Origin: Brenneria alni
GTDB taxonomy: Bacteria; Pseudomonadota; Gammaproteobacteria; Enterobacterales; Enterobacteriaceae
Length of the DNA: 64,000 nucleotides
Direction of reading: 5' to 3'
NCBI RefSeq assembly: GCF_003666245.1
Contig: NZ_MJLZ01000009.1
Coordinates: 1-64,000 of the forward strand
Position numbers and translations under genes: made by a program. The notes beneath the pieces are model-generated. The model did not search any database and was not told the origin of the DNA. It saw only the letters and a program-made list of their open reading frames with translations. Below, piece after piece: positions 28,485-38,667 of the stretch (position 1 is the first letter of the stretch; the number at the start of each line of letters is the position of its first letter).

Positions 28485-29542
28485 AGGTGAGTGCTATCCT
28501 GCGTCAAAAATCATCTTTCAGCCGATTGGCTGGTTTGTGGCCGTTATGGCTGTTTCTACTGCTGCTGGCCGTGGCATTACAACGGGTGATGGCCTATTGG
28601 CCGCAAATCCTGCTGCAAAGTGCGGTCTGGCAAAAGTCGTTGCACCAGCAGATGTCGCAATTGCTACAGATGGTAGAAGCCCAGCCGCATCAGGCGGGAT
28701 TTAGCCTGCTGATATTCAGTCTGGTTTATGGCGTGCTTCATGCTGTTGGGCCGGGGCATGGCAAGGTGATTATTATGACCTATCTTGCAACCCATCCGTC
28801 AAAGCTAAAAAGCAGCCTTAAACTTACCTTTGCCGCAGCTCTGGTTCAGGGCTTGATGGCCGTGCTGCTGGTGACGGTGGTGTTGGGACTATTACAGCTT
28901 TCCAGCCGGACTTTGCATCACAGTAGTTTCTGGATGGAGCAGGGGAGCTTTATTCTGATCGCCGGTCTGGGGGCGGTACTCTGTTTTCGCGCCGTGAAGC
29001 GGTTGTATGTCAGTATTATCCGGCGGCCTAAACCCGTGGTCATTTTGCGTTTAACGCCGCTCGATCATGTGGGCGCCCGGCGAATAATCCCCTTTAACTC
29101 CGTTAATCGCGGGCATCATCAGCATGATGCCCACTGTGGATGCGGGCATCGTCATTTTGCCAGCGATAACGAACTCAATCGTGATAGCCATTGGCATACG
29201 CGGTTGATGATCGTTTTCGCTATGGGAATGCGACCCTGCTCTGGAGCGATATTGGTATTGCTGTTTTCTAAGGTGATTGGCGTATTTCTTTGGGGGATCG
29301 TCTCGGCAATCGTTATGGCGTTGGGGACAGCGTTAACCATCTCTATGCTGGCCATGCTGGTGTTTTATTGCCGCCGCTTGGCCGCTCGTTTAGGCGGAAA
29401 CAGTACGCCTTCCGCCTGGCAGCCGGTGGCATGGTCTCTGTTGTCTTTGACCGGGGGGCTTATTCTGCTTGGAACCGGAATTGTGCTGTACCTGAGTACG
29501 CAACCGCCGATGATGGGGGGGATCCGTCCTTTTTCCGGCTAG
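28475..29542 (+). CDS. NicO-family metal transporter (ZevB-like)
   Basis: A 355-residue inner-membrane transporter of the NicO/RcnA superfamily. Signature motifs are HAVGPGHGK (89-97) and GMRPCSGAI (251-259). Between them lies a His-rich loop (about 213-241, GHHQHDAHCGCGHRHF and HWH) that probably binds metal. About six to seven membrane segments are visible. Pairing with a DUF1007 protein is the arrangement of ZevAB, a zinc acquisition system of H. influenzae; other NicO proteins move nickel or cobalt. The Zur-like box upstream favours zinc. Confidence 0.82.
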   Translation: MSLKVSAILRQKSSFSRLAGLWPLWLFLLLLAVALQRVMAYWPQILLQSAVWQKSLHQQMSQLLQMVEAQPHQAGFSLLIFSLVYGVLHAVGPGHGKVIIMTYLATHPSKLKSSLKLTFAAALVQGLMAVLLVTVVLGLLQLSSRTLHHSSFWMEQGSFILIAGLGAVLCFRAVKRLYVSIIRRPKPVVILRLTPLDHVGARRIIPFNSVNRGHHQHDAHCGCGHRHFASDNELNRDSHWHTRLMIVFAMGMRPCSGAILVLLFSKVIGVFLWGIVSAIVMALGTALTISMLAMLVFYCRRLAARLGGNSTPSAWQPVAWSLLSLTGGLILLGTGIVLYLSTQPPMMGGIRPFSG

Positions 29543-29587
29543 CTGAAAAAAGGACGCCAGCAGATGTTGCCGCCAGCACCTGTATGA

Positions 29588-30388
29588 CTAAATACCTGAT
29601 TCAGTGACCAGACCATCAATAATGACCTGCGGAATACCTTGCGAGCACTTTTCGATACGTCCTTTGACGCCATAGACCGTCGCCAGGCTTTCCGGGCTTA
29701 TCACCTCTGCCGGTGCGCCATCCGCTATCAGATTACCGTTTTGCAACATCAAGGCATGGTCGCCGTGACGTAGCGCGATATTGATGTCATGCACCACGAC
29801 CACCGTGATGATGTTGCGTTTGCGGGTTTCCCTGCGCACCAGATCCATAACGTGAAACTGATAGTTCAAATCCAATGCGCTGAGTGGCTCATCCAGCAAT
29901 AACAACGAAGGCTGACGAATTAATGACTGCGCCAGCCCGACCAACTGCTTTTGTCCGCCGGACAATTGATCAAGGTAACTCAATGCCAGATGTTCGATTC
30001 CTAATTGACGTAGCAGCGTCATTACTTCAGCCTGGCTGTCGGCGTTATGTAGCCCGCCTGATGCCCGTTGGGCGACAATAATCGATTCCAGCACATGCAG
30101 ATGCACGCCAGCCGGCAACGATTGTGGCAGGTACACCACTTTTTCAGCCCGCCTGGCAAACGGCAGTTGCATCAGGTTACTGTCGTCCAGCCACACTTCC
30201 CCTGTAGAAGGATTCAGCCCGGCCATCGCCCGCAACAGTGTGGATTTACCGCTACCATTAGGACCCAGCAATACGGTGATTTTCCCGCGTGGTAGTAAGG
30301 GAACGGACAGATCGCGAATAACCTGACGTTTAGGGTAGCCGGTATTGAAATGAGAGATGCGCAATCCTGACGGTAACTGATGGCTCAT
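29588..30388 (-). CDS. Iron-siderophore-type ABC transporter ATPase (FecE/FepC family)
   Basis: A 266-residue ABC ATPase: Walker A GPNGSGKST, Q-loop LPQSLP, signature LSGGQKQLV, Walker B LLLLDEP, and the switch His in VVVHDINIA. It belongs to the subgroup that powers ferric siderophore, haem and B12 import. Its ATG overlaps the permease stop (ATGA), so the two are coupled. No binding-protein gene lies beside them. The substrate is not certain; the Fur-like box upstream of the permease favours iron. Confidence 0.87.
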   Translation of the reverse strand: MSHQLPSGLRISHFNTGYPKRQVIRDLSVPLLPRGKITVLLGPNGSGKSTLLRAMAGLNPSTGEVWLDDSNLMQLPFARRAEKVVYLPQSLPAGVHLHVLESIIVAQRASGGLHNADSQAEVMTLLRQLGIEHLALSYLDQLSGGQKQLVGLAQSLIRQPSLLLLDEPLSALDLNYQFHVMDLVRRETRKRNIITVVVVHDINIALRHGDHALMLQNGNLIADGAPAEVISPESLATVYGVKGRIEKCSQGIPQVIIDGLVTESGI

Positions 30389-31500
30389 ACATTTCCCCTA
30401 TGGCGCAGAATAATGCTCAGGAAGAAAGGAACGCCAATCAGCGAGGTGACGATCCCAACAGGAATAATAACGCCGGGGATCAGGTTTTTCGACGCCACCG
30501 AGGCCAGCGACAGCACCAGCGCGCCGATTAATGCGCTGGCGGGCAAATAGAAACGGTGATCTTCACCAAATATTATACGGGCAATGTGTGGCGCCACCAA
30601 TCCGATAAAACCGATGGGGCCGACAAAGGCCACAGACACAGCAGACAGAATACTGATGCGTAACAAGGTTGCCAGCCGCAGACGCCGGACGTTAATGCCA
30701 AAACTAACGGCGCGATCTTCTCCCAACCTTAACGCGGTCAGTTTCCATGCGCTCATCAGCGATAGCGGCATCACGGCGATGAGGATAAACAGCAGAATAG
30801 CCAGCTTTTCCCACGATGCCCGCGCCAGACTGCCCATAGTCCAGAAAACCAGCCCTTGCAGCGTATCTTCGCTGGCAATGAACTGTAGCATGGATACCAG
30901 TGCGTTGAAGGTAAACACCAGCGCAATACCAAACAGCACCACACCGGATGTGGCAACCTGAGTCCAGCGGGTGATGCCGTCCAGCAACAGGGCGGCCGAC
31001 AGCGCAAACAAAAATGCGTTAACGGAAATGAACCATTGCGCCGGAATGCCCGGAATACCGATACCCAGTACGATGGCGAGGGCGGCGCCAAAGGCGGCGG
31101 CTGATGACACGCCGAGCGTAAACGGACTGGCCAACGGGTTATTCAGGATAGTCTGCATCTCTGCACCGGCCAGGCCAAGTGCAAGTCCGACGATAATCGC
31201 CATCAGGGCATACGGAAGGCGGATTTCCCAAACGATCACCCGTGTGCCTACATCGGCGCTGGCGGGATTAGTCAAGGTCTGCCATAACACGTCCAGCGTC
31301 AGCCCCGAAGGGCCCATAGTAAAATCCAGCAGTAAAGAACCGAGGATCGCTACAACCAGCAGCGTGATGGCGGTTATCCGACGGCGAACAATGTGCCGAT
31401 AGCGAAGCATTATGCTATTTTCGGAAACTTTGTTTCCTAAAGTGTGTTTTTCAGCCACGCCGGACGCGTTAGCAATCTTGGGATCTGGTGTTACGCTCAT
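30385..31500 (-). CDS. Iron-siderophore-type ABC transporter permease (FecCD family)
   Basis: A 371-residue permease with about ten membrane segments and an N-terminal cytoplasmic extension of about 40 residues. Family motifs include GPSGLTLDVLW, LALGLAGAEMQTILNNPLASPFTLGVSSAAAFG and the C-terminal VGPIGFIGLVAPHIAR. It forms an operon with the ATPase gene. The usual periplasmic binding protein and outer-membrane receptor are not in the window, so the transporter may borrow them from another locus. Confidence 0.87.
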   Translation of the reverse strand: MSVTPDPKIANASGVAEKHTLGNKVSENSIMLRYRHIVRRRITAITLLVVAILGSLLLDFTMGPSGLTLDVLWQTLTNPASADVGTRVIVWEIRLPYALMAIIVGLALGLAGAEMQTILNNPLASPFTLGVSSAAAFGAALAIVLGIGIPGIPAQWFISVNAFLFALSAALLLDGITRWTQVATSGVVLFGIALVFTFNALVSMLQFIASEDTLQGLVFWTMGSLARASWEKLAILLFILIAVMPLSLMSAWKLTALRLGEDRAVSFGINVRRLRLATLLRISILSAVSVAFVGPIGFIGLVAPHIARIIFGEDHRFYLPASALIGALVLSLASVASKNLIPGVIIPVGIVTSLIGVPFFLSIILRHRGNV

Positions 31501-31654
31501 AAACGCTTACTCGGCTGATTTCCAGAAAAAGATGAAGTTGCTGTCGGGCAAGGTAATGAAATGACGCACGAAATAGCGGTAGTTATCATCTGTCGTATTT
31601 TTTTCGAATATTACCATTATCCTGAGATTGCTTGCCATTGAAGGGAAATGATTT

Positions 31655-31669
31655 TAATAACTATTATCA
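31655..31669 (-). promoter_or_regulatory. Fur-like box upstream of the ABC permease
   Basis: On the minus strand TGATAAT-A-GTTATTA fits the 7-1-7 Fur pattern (TGATAATnATTATCA) with two mismatches. It lies 155 bases upstream of the permease start, in the only intergenic region of the operon. Confidence 0.55.
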
Positions 31670-31719
31670 TATAACCATGGCATTACTGTGTGGACGCTCG
31701 CAAGAGGCTGGAATAACTA

Positions 31720-31743
31720 AAGACACGTGACAGCACGTGTCTT
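31720..31743 (-). terminator. suhB terminator hairpin
   Basis: AAGACACGTG and CACGTGTCTT form a perfect 10-bp stem with a 4-base loop just past the suhB stop codon (suhB ends at 31765 on the minus strand). The U tract is short (CTTTAG). Confidence 0.65.
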
Positions 31744-31764
31744 GATAGACGGTAGCAATGTGTA

Positions 31765-32568
31765 TTAGCGTTTTAATGCGTCGCTTAATTCGTCGCGGAT
31801 GGTTGCCAGTATGGATTTTACAATACGTGGATTACCCGCAATCAGGTTACCTGAAGAAAGATAATTGTGGCCGCCGACGAAATCGGTCACGATACCGCCC
31901 GCTTCACGAACCAGCAGTTCACCGCCAGCAAAATCCCAGGGTTTCAGACCAATTTCAAAGAATCCGTCAACCCGGCCAGCGGCAACATAGGCCAGATCCA
32001 GCGCGGCGGAACCCGTGCGGCGGAAATCTGCACATTCGTTAAACAGCGCGGCGATAATGCTGATGTAACCTTTGGCGTGTTGTTTTGCCTTGAACGGGAA
32101 ACCGGTCGCCAGTACCGTGCCGTCCAAATCGCGGGCATGGCTGCTGCGCAGACGATAACCATTCAACTGCGCGCCCTGACCACGAGTGGCGGTAAACAGC
32201 TCATTGCGCATGGGATCGTAAACAACGGCGACTTCGGTACGGCCTTTAATGCGGACTGCAATAGACACCGCGAAGTGCGGCAAACGTTTGATAAAGTTGG
32301 TGGTGCCATCCAGTGGATCGATAACCCATTGTACGTCTTGATCTTCACCGGTCTGCTCGCCGCATTCTTCACCAATGATGGTATGTTGCGGATAAGACTT
32401 ACGGATGATTTCAATGATCAGACGCTCTGCATCCCGGTCAACGTTGGTGACAAAATCATTACTGCCTTTTTGACTGGCTTCTACGGCGTCAGGGGTTTCG
32501 TAATTTTTAGCAATTAAATTACCGCCTTTACGCGCAGCGCGTATAGCGATGTTGAGCATCGGATGCAT
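31765..32568 (-). CDS. suhB: Inositol-1-monophosphatase / rRNA processing and antitermination factor SuhB
   Basis: SuhB dephosphorylates inositol phosphates and also joins the rRNA antitermination complex. The 267-residue protein equals E. coli in length and starts MHPMLNIAIRAARKGGNLIAKNYETPDAVE; the longer open frame to 32760 overlaps trmJ and is rejected. Metal-site motifs are GEECGEQ, DPLDGTTNF and WDFAGGELLVREAGG. It is divergent from trmJ. A TATAAT -10 on the minus strand lies at 32611-32616. Confidence 0.96.
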   Translation of the reverse strand: MHPMLNIAIRAARKGGNLIAKNYETPDAVEASQKGSNDFVTNVDRDAERLIIEIIRKSYPQHTIIGEECGEQTGEDQDVQWVIDPLDGTTNFIKRLPHFAVSIAVRIKGRTEVAVVYDPMRNELFTATRGQGAQLNGYRLRSSHARDLDGTVLATGFPFKAKQHAKGYISIIAALFNECADFRRTGSAALDLAYVAAGRVDGFFEIGLKPWDFAGGELLVREAGGIVTDFVGGHNYLSSGNLIAGNPRIVKSILATIRDELSDALKR

Positions 32569-32687
32569 GGTATCGTCCACAAGAATGTTAAAGAACAGAA
32601 AGCGGTGCGCATTATAGCAGGGGAAAAGGAAAATATCTAAGTTTGTGTTAGAATATCCCGATTTCCTCCTCGTATTACAGAGTCCGC

Positions 32688-33413
32688 ATGTTACACAATA
32701 TTCGCATTGTTCTGGTTGAAACGTCCCACACCGGCAATATGGGATCGGTTGCCAGGGCAATGAAAACTATGGGGTTAAGTAAACTTTATCTGGTTAACCC
32801 GCTGGTAAAGCCCGATTCGCAGGCGATAGCCCTATCCGCCGGAGCCAGTGATGTTATTGGCAATGCCACCCTGGTTGAGACGCTGGATCAAGCCCTCGAA
32901 GGGTGCAGCCTGGTGGTGGGAACCAGCGCGCGTTCACGCACGCTACCCTGGCCGATGCTGGAGCCGCGGGAGTGCGGGGTACGCAGCGCACAGGAAGCGG
33001 AACACGCGCCTGTCGCCCTGGTGTTTGGCCGGGAACGTGTTGGGCTAACCAATGATGAACTACAGAAGTGCCATTATCATGTAGCGATCCCCGCCAACCC
33101 GGCGTATAGCTCACTGAATCTGGCTATGGCCGTACAGATCCTGGCATATGAAGTTCGCGTCGCCCATTTGGATCGCTTGCAGGCCGGCAGGGAAGCGCAC
33201 GACGAAACGCCTTACCCGCTGGTGGACGATCTGGAACGTTTTTATCAGCATCTTGAGCAGACATTACTGCAAACGGGTTTTATCCGGCAGGCACACCAAG
33301 GGCAGGTGATGAATAAGTTGCGCCGGCTGTTTACCCGGGCACGACCGGAGAGCCAGGAACTGAATATTTTGCGCGGCATATTGAGTTCGATTCAGAAAAA
33401 TAACACGCAGTAA
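32688..33413 (+). CDS. trmJ: tRNA (cytidine/uridine-2'-O-)-methyltransferase TrmJ
   Basis: TrmJ methylates the 2'-O of residue 32 in several tRNAs using S-adenosylmethionine. The 241-residue SPOUT-class protein shows [23 protein letters not shown], the trefoil-knot segment [16 protein letters not shown] and [24 protein letters not shown] -10 lies at 32649-32654. It precedes iscR as in E. coli. Confidence 0.95.
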   Translation: MLHNIRIVLVETSHTGNMGSVARAMKTMGLSKLYLVNPLVKPDSQAIALSAGASDVIGNATLVETLDQALEGCSLVVGTSARSRTLPWPMLEPRECGVRSAQEAEHAPVALVFGRERVGLTNDELQKCHYHVAIPANPAYSSLNLAMAVQILAYEVRVAHLDRLQAGREAHDETPYPLVDDLERFYQHLEQTLLQTGFIRQAHQGQVMNKLRRLFTRARPESQELNILRGILSSIQKNNTQ

Positions 33414-33437
33414 TACTTGAGTGGTTTACTGGGTTAA

Positions 33438-33462
33438 ATAGTTGACTAAAACACTCGGGAAT
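33438..33462 (+). promoter_or_regulatory. Type 1 IscR binding site in the isc promoter
   Basis: ATAGTTGACTAAAACACTCGGGAAT fits the type 1 IscR motif (ATASYYGACTRWWWYAGTCRRSTAT) at all but two positions. It contains the likely -35 (TTGACT, 33442-33447). Holo-IscR would repress its own operon here. Confidence 0.8.
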
Positions 33463-33532
33463 GTCAGACTCGGACTACATTTCGCCAATACATGTTTCAA
33501 TAATACATGTTTTATCTACAGGTACCACAATC

Positions 33533-34027
33533 ATGAGACTGACATCTAAAGGCCGCTATGCCGTTACCGCCATGCTCGATGTGGCTCTGCATTCCAAAGA
33601 AGGCCCGGTTCCGCTGGCTGATATCTCGGAGCGTCAGGGTATTTCGCTGTCTTATCTGGAACAGCTCTTTTCGCGCTTGCGTAAAAACGGGCTGGTTGCC
33701 AGCGTGCGTGGCCCAGGCGGCGGTTATCTGCTGGGTAAACACGCCAATGAAATTGCCGTGGGCGCAGTGATTTCTGCCGTAGACGAATCTGTTGATGCGA
33801 CGCGCTGCCAGGGGCGTGAAAGCTGTCAGGGCGGCGAGCGTTGTCTGACGCATACTCTGTGGCGCGATCTGAGCGACCGGATCACCGACTTTCTGAACAA
33901 TATTACTCTGGATGAGTTGGTTAACAATAAAGAAGTGCTGGACGTTGCCGATCGTCAGGAAGCCGATACGCGTCGTACCGCCAACGGTCGTATACAAGAC
34001 AAGATTAACGTTAATTTGCGCGCCTGA
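33533..34027 (+). CDS. iscR: Iron-sulfur cluster regulator IscR
   Basis: IscR is an Rrf2-family regulator that carries a [2Fe-2S] cluster and controls Fe-S assembly genes. The 164-residue protein has a winged helix at the N-terminus and the cluster ligands at the E. coli positions: Cys92, Cys98, Cys104 and His107 ([17 protein letters not shown]). The start at 33533 ([19 protein letters not shown]) matches E. coli; the frame upstream to 33461 crosses the promoter. First gene of the isc operon. Confidence 0.96.
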   Translation: MRLTSKGRYAVTAMLDVALHSKEGPVPLADISERQGISLSYLEQLFSRLRKNGLVASVRGPGGGYLLGKHANEIAVGAVISAVDESVDATRCQGRESCQGGERCLTHTLWRDLSDRITDFLNNITLDELVNNKEVLDVADRQEADTRRTANGRIQDKINVNLRA

Positions 34028-34047
34028 AAAATTTCCGGGATAGATGT

Positions 34048-34073
34048 TTAACGCTGCTTGCGGCGGCCCGAAG
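34048..34073 (-). repeat. Partial 73-bp-family repeat in the iscR-iscS gap
   Basis: On the minus strand TTCGGGCCGCCGCAAGC continues to AGCGTTAAA, matching the first part of the repeat units at 14022 and 26496. The rest of the unit is missing. The gap between iscR and iscS is where isc mRNA is processed in E. coli. Confidence 0.6.
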
Positions 34074-34148
34074 AGATGCGGGCAGGATAGTCCGCCATAT
34101 AATAAGACGCTTTGCACATTTTGAAGTGATGCATGGAGTTTATGAGCA

Positions 34149-35363
34149 ATGAAGTTACCGATTTATCTGGATTATTCCGCCACCACGCCGGTTGATCCGC
34201 GTGTGGCTGAGAAAATGATGCAGTTTTTAACCCTGGACGGTACTTTCGGCAACCCGGCTTCCCGCTCCCACCGTTTTGGTTGGCAGGCGGAAGAAGCCGT
34301 CGATATCGCCCGTAATCAAATTGCGGAATTAGTGGGTGCAGATCCCCGTGAGATTGTGTTTACCTCTGGTGCGACGGAAGCGGACAACCTGGCGATAAAA
34401 GGCGCCGCTAACTTCTATCAGAAGAAAGGCAAACACATCATTACCAGCAAAACAGAGCATAAAGCCGTGCTGGATACCTGCCGCCAGTTAGAGCGTGAAG
34501 GGTTTGACGTCACGTATCTGACGCCGCAGCGTAACGGCATTATCGATCTGAAAACGCTGGAATCCGCCATGCGTGATGACACCCTTCTGGTTTCCATCAT
34601 GCACGTGAACAATGAAATCGGCGTAGTGCAGGATATTGCGACAATCGGTGAAATGTGCCGCAGTCGCGGTATTTTGTTCCATGTTGACGCCACCCAGAGC
34701 GTGGGCAAACTGCCTATCGATCTGAGCCAGTTAAAAGTGGATCTGATGTCTTTCTCCGGCCATAAGATTTATGGGCCGAAAGGCATCGGTGCACTGTATG
34801 TTCGTCGTAAGCCCCGTATTCGTATCGAAGCGCAGATGCACGGTGGCGGTCATGAACGCGGTATGCGTTCCGGTACTTTACCCGTACACCAAATCGTGGG
34901 TATGGGCGAGGCGTATCGTATCGCCAGAGAGGAAATGGTCGCTGAGGTGGCTCGCCTGCGTGCGCTGCGTGACCGTCTGTGGAACGGTATTAAAGATATC
35001 GAAGAAGTCTATCTGAATGGCGAGCTTGAACAGGGCGCGCCTAACATCCTGAACGTCAGCTTCAACTATGTTGAAGGCGAATCGCTGATTATGGCGCTGA
35101 AGGATCTGGCCGTTTCGTCCGGTTCCGCCTGTACGTCAGCCAGCCTGGAACCCTCGTATGTATTACGTGCGCTGGGCATGAACGATGAGCTGGCGCATAG
35201 TTCGATCCGCTTCTCGCTGGGGCGTTTTACCACCGAAGAAGAAATCGACTACACCATTGATCTGGTGCGTAAATCTATTGGTCGCCTGCGCGAACTTTCT
35301 CCCTTGTGGGATATGTTTAAACAAGGCGTAGATATCAGCAGCATCGAATGGGCGCATCATTAA
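34149..35363 (+). CDS. iscS: Cysteine desulfurase IscS
   Basis: IscS takes sulfur from cysteine for Fe-S clusters, thiamine and tRNA thiolation. The 404-residue PLP enzyme shows the PLP lysine in [11 protein letters not shown] and the persulfide-carrying Cys in [17 protein letters not shown]. It starts [16 protein letters not shown] as in E. coli. It is followed 24 bases later by iscU. Confidence 0.97.
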   Translation: MKLPIYLDYSATTPVDPRVAEKMMQFLTLDGTFGNPASRSHRFGWQAEEAVDIARNQIAELVGADPREIVFTSGATEADNLAIKGAANFYQKKGKHIITSKTEHKAVLDTCRQLEREGFDVTYLTPQRNGIIDLKTLESAMRDDTLLVSIMHVNNEIGVVQDIATIGEMCRSRGILFHVDATQSVGKLPIDLSQLKVDLMSFSGHKIYGPKGIGALYVRRKPRIRIEAQMHGGGHERGMRSGTLPVHQIVGMGEAYRIAREEMVAEVARLRALRDRLWNGIKDIEEVYLNGELEQGAPNILNVSFNYVEGESLIMALKDLAVSSGSACTSASLEPSYVLRALGMNDELAHSSIRFSLGRFTTEEEIDYTIDLVRKSIGRLRELSPLWDMFKQGVDISSIEWAHH

Positions 35364-35387
35364 TTTTCAGGATAAGGGACGACGATT

Positions 35388-35774
35388 ATGGCTTACAGCG
35401 AAAAAGTAATTGATCACTACGAAAATCCACGCAATGTAGGATCGTTTGATAATACGGATCCGAACATCGGTAGCGGCATGGTGGGGGCGCCAGCCTGTGG
35501 CGATGTCATGAAGTTGCAGATCAAAGTCAATGATGAGGGCATCATCGAAGATGCCCGCTTTAAGACTTATGGTTGTGGTTCAGCCATTGCCTCCAGCTCA
35601 CTGGTCACTGAGTGGGTAAAAGGTAAATCGCTTAACGAGGCGGAAGCGATTAAAAACACCCAGATTGCTGAAGAGCTTGAGCTGCCGCCGGTAAAAATCC
35701 ACTGCTCAATCCTGGCGGAAGATGCTATCAAGGCCGCGATTGCCGACTATAAAAGTAAACGTGAAGCCAAATAA
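35388..35774 (+). CDS. iscU: Fe-S cluster scaffold IscU
   Basis: IscU is the scaffold on which clusters are built. The 128-residue protein has the three cluster cysteines (Cys37 in GAPACGDV, one in YGCGSAIAS, one in IHCSILAE), the partner Asp39, and the HscA recognition motif LPPVK just before the last Cys. Confidence 0.97.
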   Translation: MAYSEKVIDHYENPRNVGSFDNTDPNIGSGMVGAPACGDVMKLQIKVNDEGIIEDARFKTYGCGSAIASSSLVTEWVKGKSLNEAEAIKNTQIAEELELPPVKIHCSILAEDAIKAAIADYKSKREAK

Positions 35775-35791
35775 ATTGCCGAGGTTGTCAT

Positions 35792-36115
35792 ATGTCAATT
35801 TCTTTGAGCGACAGTGCTGCGCAACGCGTAAATGCGTTTCTGGCGAACCGGGGAAAAGGCCTCGGCCTGCGTCTTGGCGTGCGGACATCCGGTTGTTCCG
35901 GTATGGCGTATGTGCTGGAATTTGTTGATGACGTGAACGCTGATGACGTGGTATTCGAAGACAAAGGCGTCAAGGTCATTATCGATGGTAAAAGCCTGTT
36001 CTACCTTGACGGCACCGAACTGGATTTCGTCAAGGAAGGGCTGAACGAAGGCTTTAAATTCAATAACCCGAATGTTTCAAGCGAGTGCGGTTGCGGCGAG
36101 AGTTTTAACGTCTGA
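35792..36115 (+). CDS. iscA: A-type Fe-S carrier IscA
   Basis: IscA carries iron or clusters to target proteins, mainly for [4Fe-4S] assembly. The 107-residue protein shows the three conserved cysteines in [11 protein letters not shown] and the C-terminal SECGCGESF. It lies 17 bases after iscU. A long hairpin separates it from hscB. Confidence 0.97.
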   Translation: MSISLSDSAAQRVNAFLANRGKGLGLRLGVRTSGCSGMAYVLEFVDDVNADDVVFEDKGVKVIIDGKSLFYLDGTELDFVKEGLNEGFKFNNPNVSSECGCGESFNV

Positions 36116-36140
36116 CCGCTCATAGGTTATTGATCACTCC

Positions 36141-36173
36141 CTGTTTCTTCCGGCGGGCTGCCGGAAGAAACAG
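36141..36173 (+). other. 14-bp perfect stem-loop between iscA and hscB
   Basis: CTGTTTCTTCCGGC and GCCGGAAGAAACAG pair fully around a GGGCT loop. No U tract follows (CGGCAAATG), so it is more likely an mRNA processing or stabilising element, or an attenuator, than a terminator. It splits the operon into iscRSUA and hscBA-fdx-iscX parts. Confidence 0.75.
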
Positions 36174-36214
36174 CGGCAAATGAAAGCAATTACCCACAAC
36201 CCTCAGAGCGCGCT

Positions 36215-36733
36215 ATGGATTACTTTACGTTGTTCGGGCTGCCGATTCGCTATGATGTGGATGGCGGTCTGCTGGTTTCCCGTTTTCAGGAACTGCAACG
36301 GCAGTTTCACCCCGATCGTTTTGCAGCTAGCCCGGAAAGGGATCGTATGCTGGCATTGCAGCAGGCAGCAACGATCAATAATGCCTACCAGGCGTTGAAA
36401 CATCCGCTGAAACGTGCGGAGTATATGCTATCTTTGCACGGTTTCGATTTACGTAACGAGCAACATACATTACACGACACCGTTTTTCTGATTGAACAGC
36501 TTGAATTACGTGAGGAGTTGGAGACCATTGCATGTCGTTCCGATGCTGAAGCGGCGCTGGCTGAATTTGCCGGGCGGTTGCAGTCCTTGCTGGATAACCG
36601 CAGTGAGCAAATGCGCCGCGAGTTGGATAGCGAAGCGTGGGCTGCTGCTGCTGATACCGTGCGTAAACTGGGTTTTTTAGACAAACTCCAGCAGCAGGTT
36701 GAACAATTCGAAGAACAATTGCTGGACAGATAA
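36215..36733 (+). CDS. hscB: J-type co-chaperone HscB
   Basis: HscB delivers IscU to HscA and stimulates its ATPase. The 172-residue protein has an N-terminal J domain with the HPD motif ([11 protein letters not shown]) and a C-terminal three-helix domain that binds IscU. Start [16 protein letters not shown] as in the family. Confidence 0.95.
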   Translation: MDYFTLFGLPIRYDVDGGLLVSRFQELQRQFHPDRFAASPERDRMLALQQAATINNAYQALKHPLKRAEYMLSLHGFDLRNEQHTLHDTVFLIEQLELREELETIACRSDAEAALAEFAGRLQSLLDNRSEQMRRELDSEAWAAAADTVRKLGFLDKLQQQVEQFEEQLLDR

Positions 36734-36814
36734 CCTGTTAATCCGCTTGGGAAAGATGTGCTATTAACGCACCGCGCATAAATTTTCCCGACAGCCAATT
36801 GATGGAAGCTCAAT

Positions 36815-38665
36815 ATGGCCTTATTACAAATTAGCGAACCGGGCCTCAGTGCGGCACCGCACCAGCGGCGTCTCGCTGTGGGCATCGATTTAGGCACCAC
36901 ACATTCTCTGGTGGCCACCGTGCGTAGCGGTGAGACGCAAACCCTGACCGACAACCAAGGCCGCGATCTGCTGCCATCCGTTGTCCACTATCATGCCGCA
37001 GGGCATGAGGTAGGCTGGGAAGCCCGTGAAAAAGCGGCCAGCGATCCTGTCAATACCATCAGTTCGGTAAAACGGATGATGGGGCGCTCGCTGTCTGATG
37101 TTCAGCAGCGCTATCCTCATTTACCCTATCAATATCACGCCAGCGATAACGGTTTACCGTTAATTCAAACGCCGGCTGGGGCTATGAATCCGGTTCAGGT
37201 CTCGGCGGATATTCTGTCTGCTCTGGCGCAGCGGGCGCAGGAAGCGTTGGGCGGCTCGCCGGATGGCGTGGTGATCACCGTCCCGGCCTATTTTGATGAT
37301 GCCCAGCGTCAAGGCACCAAAGATGCTGCACGTTTAGCCGGGTTGCATGTGCTGCGTTTGCTTAATGAGCCAACGGCGGCGGCTATCGCCTACGGACTGG
37401 ATTCCGGTAAAGAAGGCGTGATTGCCGTTTACGATCTGGGCGGCGGCACCTTTGATATTTCTATTTTGCGTCTGAGTCGCGGCGTATTCGAAGTGCTGGC
37501 TACCGGCGGTGATTCGGCGCTGGGGGGGGATGATTTCGACAATCTGCTGGTGGAGTGGCTGCGTGAGCAGGCCGGTATCACCGTGCGTGACGATCACCAT
37601 TTGCAATATGCCTTACGGGAAGCGGCGATACAGGCCAAGATTGCACTAAGCTCGGCGGAATCAGCTCATGTTGATATTGCGGAGTGGCAAGGTGACATCA
37701 CCCGAAGCCAATTCAATATGCTGATTGCCTCACTGGTCAAACGCACGCTGCTTTCGTGTCGTCGTACCTTGAAAGATGCCGGTATCACGCCGTATGAGGT
37801 GCAGGAAGTGGTGATGGTCGGCGGTTCCACCCGTGTGCCGCTGGTGCGCGAACAGGTCGGTGAATTCTTTGGTCGAACGCCGCTGACCTCCATTGATCCC
37901 GATAAAGTGGTGGCGGTTGGTGCGGCGATTCAGGCTGATATTCTGGTCGGTAATAAACCGGACAGTGAAATGTTGCTGCTGGATGTCATTCCGCTGTCGC
38001 TGGGGCTGGAAACTCTGGGCGGGCTGGTGGAGAAAATCATACCGCGTAACACGACCATTCCGGTTGCCCGAGCGCAGGACTTCACCACATTTAAGGATGG
38101 TCAGAGCGGGATGATGATCCACGTTTTGCAAGGGGAGCGGGAACTGGTGCAGGATTGCCGCTCGCTTGGCCGCTTCACGTTGCGTGGACTGCCGTCATTA
38201 CTCGCCGGCGGCGCACATATTCGTGTCACCTTTCAGGTAGATGCTGACGGCTTGTTGAGCGTGACGGCTATGGAAAAATCAACCGGCGTGGAAGCTTCTA
38301 TTCAGGTCAAACCGTCTTACGGGCTGAATGATACGGAAATCGCCGCCATGATTCAGGATTCCATGCTGAATGCGCAGCAGGACGTAAGCGCCCGAATGTT
38401 GGCCGAGCAAAGAGTTGAGGCGTCCAGGGTGCTGGAAAGCCTGCAAAGCGCGCTGGCATCTGATGCTGATCTGCTGACCGATGATGAAAAAGCCGCCATC
38501 GCCACGGCGTCTGAACAGGTGCGGCAGGTTATGTCAGGAACGGATGCGCCAGCGATTGAAGCGGCAATTAAAATATTAGATCAACAAACCCAGGGGTTTG
38601 CGGCCCGTCGGATGGATGCTTCTATTCGTCGTGCGTTGGCGGGCCATTCTGTGGACGAGGTGTAA
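36815..38665 (+). CDS. hscA: Hsp70-type chaperone HscA
   Basis: HscA is the specialised Hsp70 that releases the cluster from IscU, recognising its LPPVK motif. It has 616 residues, as in E. coli. ATPase motifs: [32 protein letters not shown] and [17 protein letters not shown]. The shorter substrate domain follows with the usual linker [17 protein letters not shown]. It is followed two bases later by fdx. Confidence 0.96.
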   Translation: MALLQISEPGLSAAPHQRRLAVGIDLGTTHSLVATVRSGETQTLTDNQGRDLLPSVVHYHAAGHEVGWEAREKAASDPVNTISSVKRMMGRSLSDVQQRYPHLPYQYHASDNGLPLIQTPAGAMNPVQVSADILSALAQRAQEALGGSPDGVVITVPAYFDDAQRQGTKDAARLAGLHVLRLLNEPTAAAIAYGLDSGKEGVIAVYDLGGGTFDISILRLSRGVFEVLATGGDSALGGDDFDNLLVEWLREQAGITVRDDHHLQYALREAAIQAKIALSSAESAHVDIAEWQGDITRSQFNMLIASLVKRTLLSCRRTLKDAGITPYEVQEVVMVGGSTRVPLVREQVGEFFGRTPLTSIDPDKVVAVGAAIQADILVGNKPDSEMLLLDVIPLSLGLETLGGLVEKIIPRNTTIPVARAQDFTTFKDGQSGMMIHVLQGERELVQDCRSLGRFTLRGLPSLLAGGAHIRVTFQVDADGLLSVTAMEKSTGVEASIQVKPSYGLNDTEIAAMIQDSMLNAQQDVSARMLAEQRVEASRVLESLQSALASDADLLTDDEKAAIATASEQVRQVMSGTDAPAIEAAIKILDQQTQGFAARRMDASIRRALAGHSVDEV

Positions 38666-38667
38666 AC

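Noticed and set aside
32569-32760. Longer suhB reading frame
   Set aside because: It overlaps the divergent trmJ start and its promoter; the family start is MHPMLNIA at 32568.
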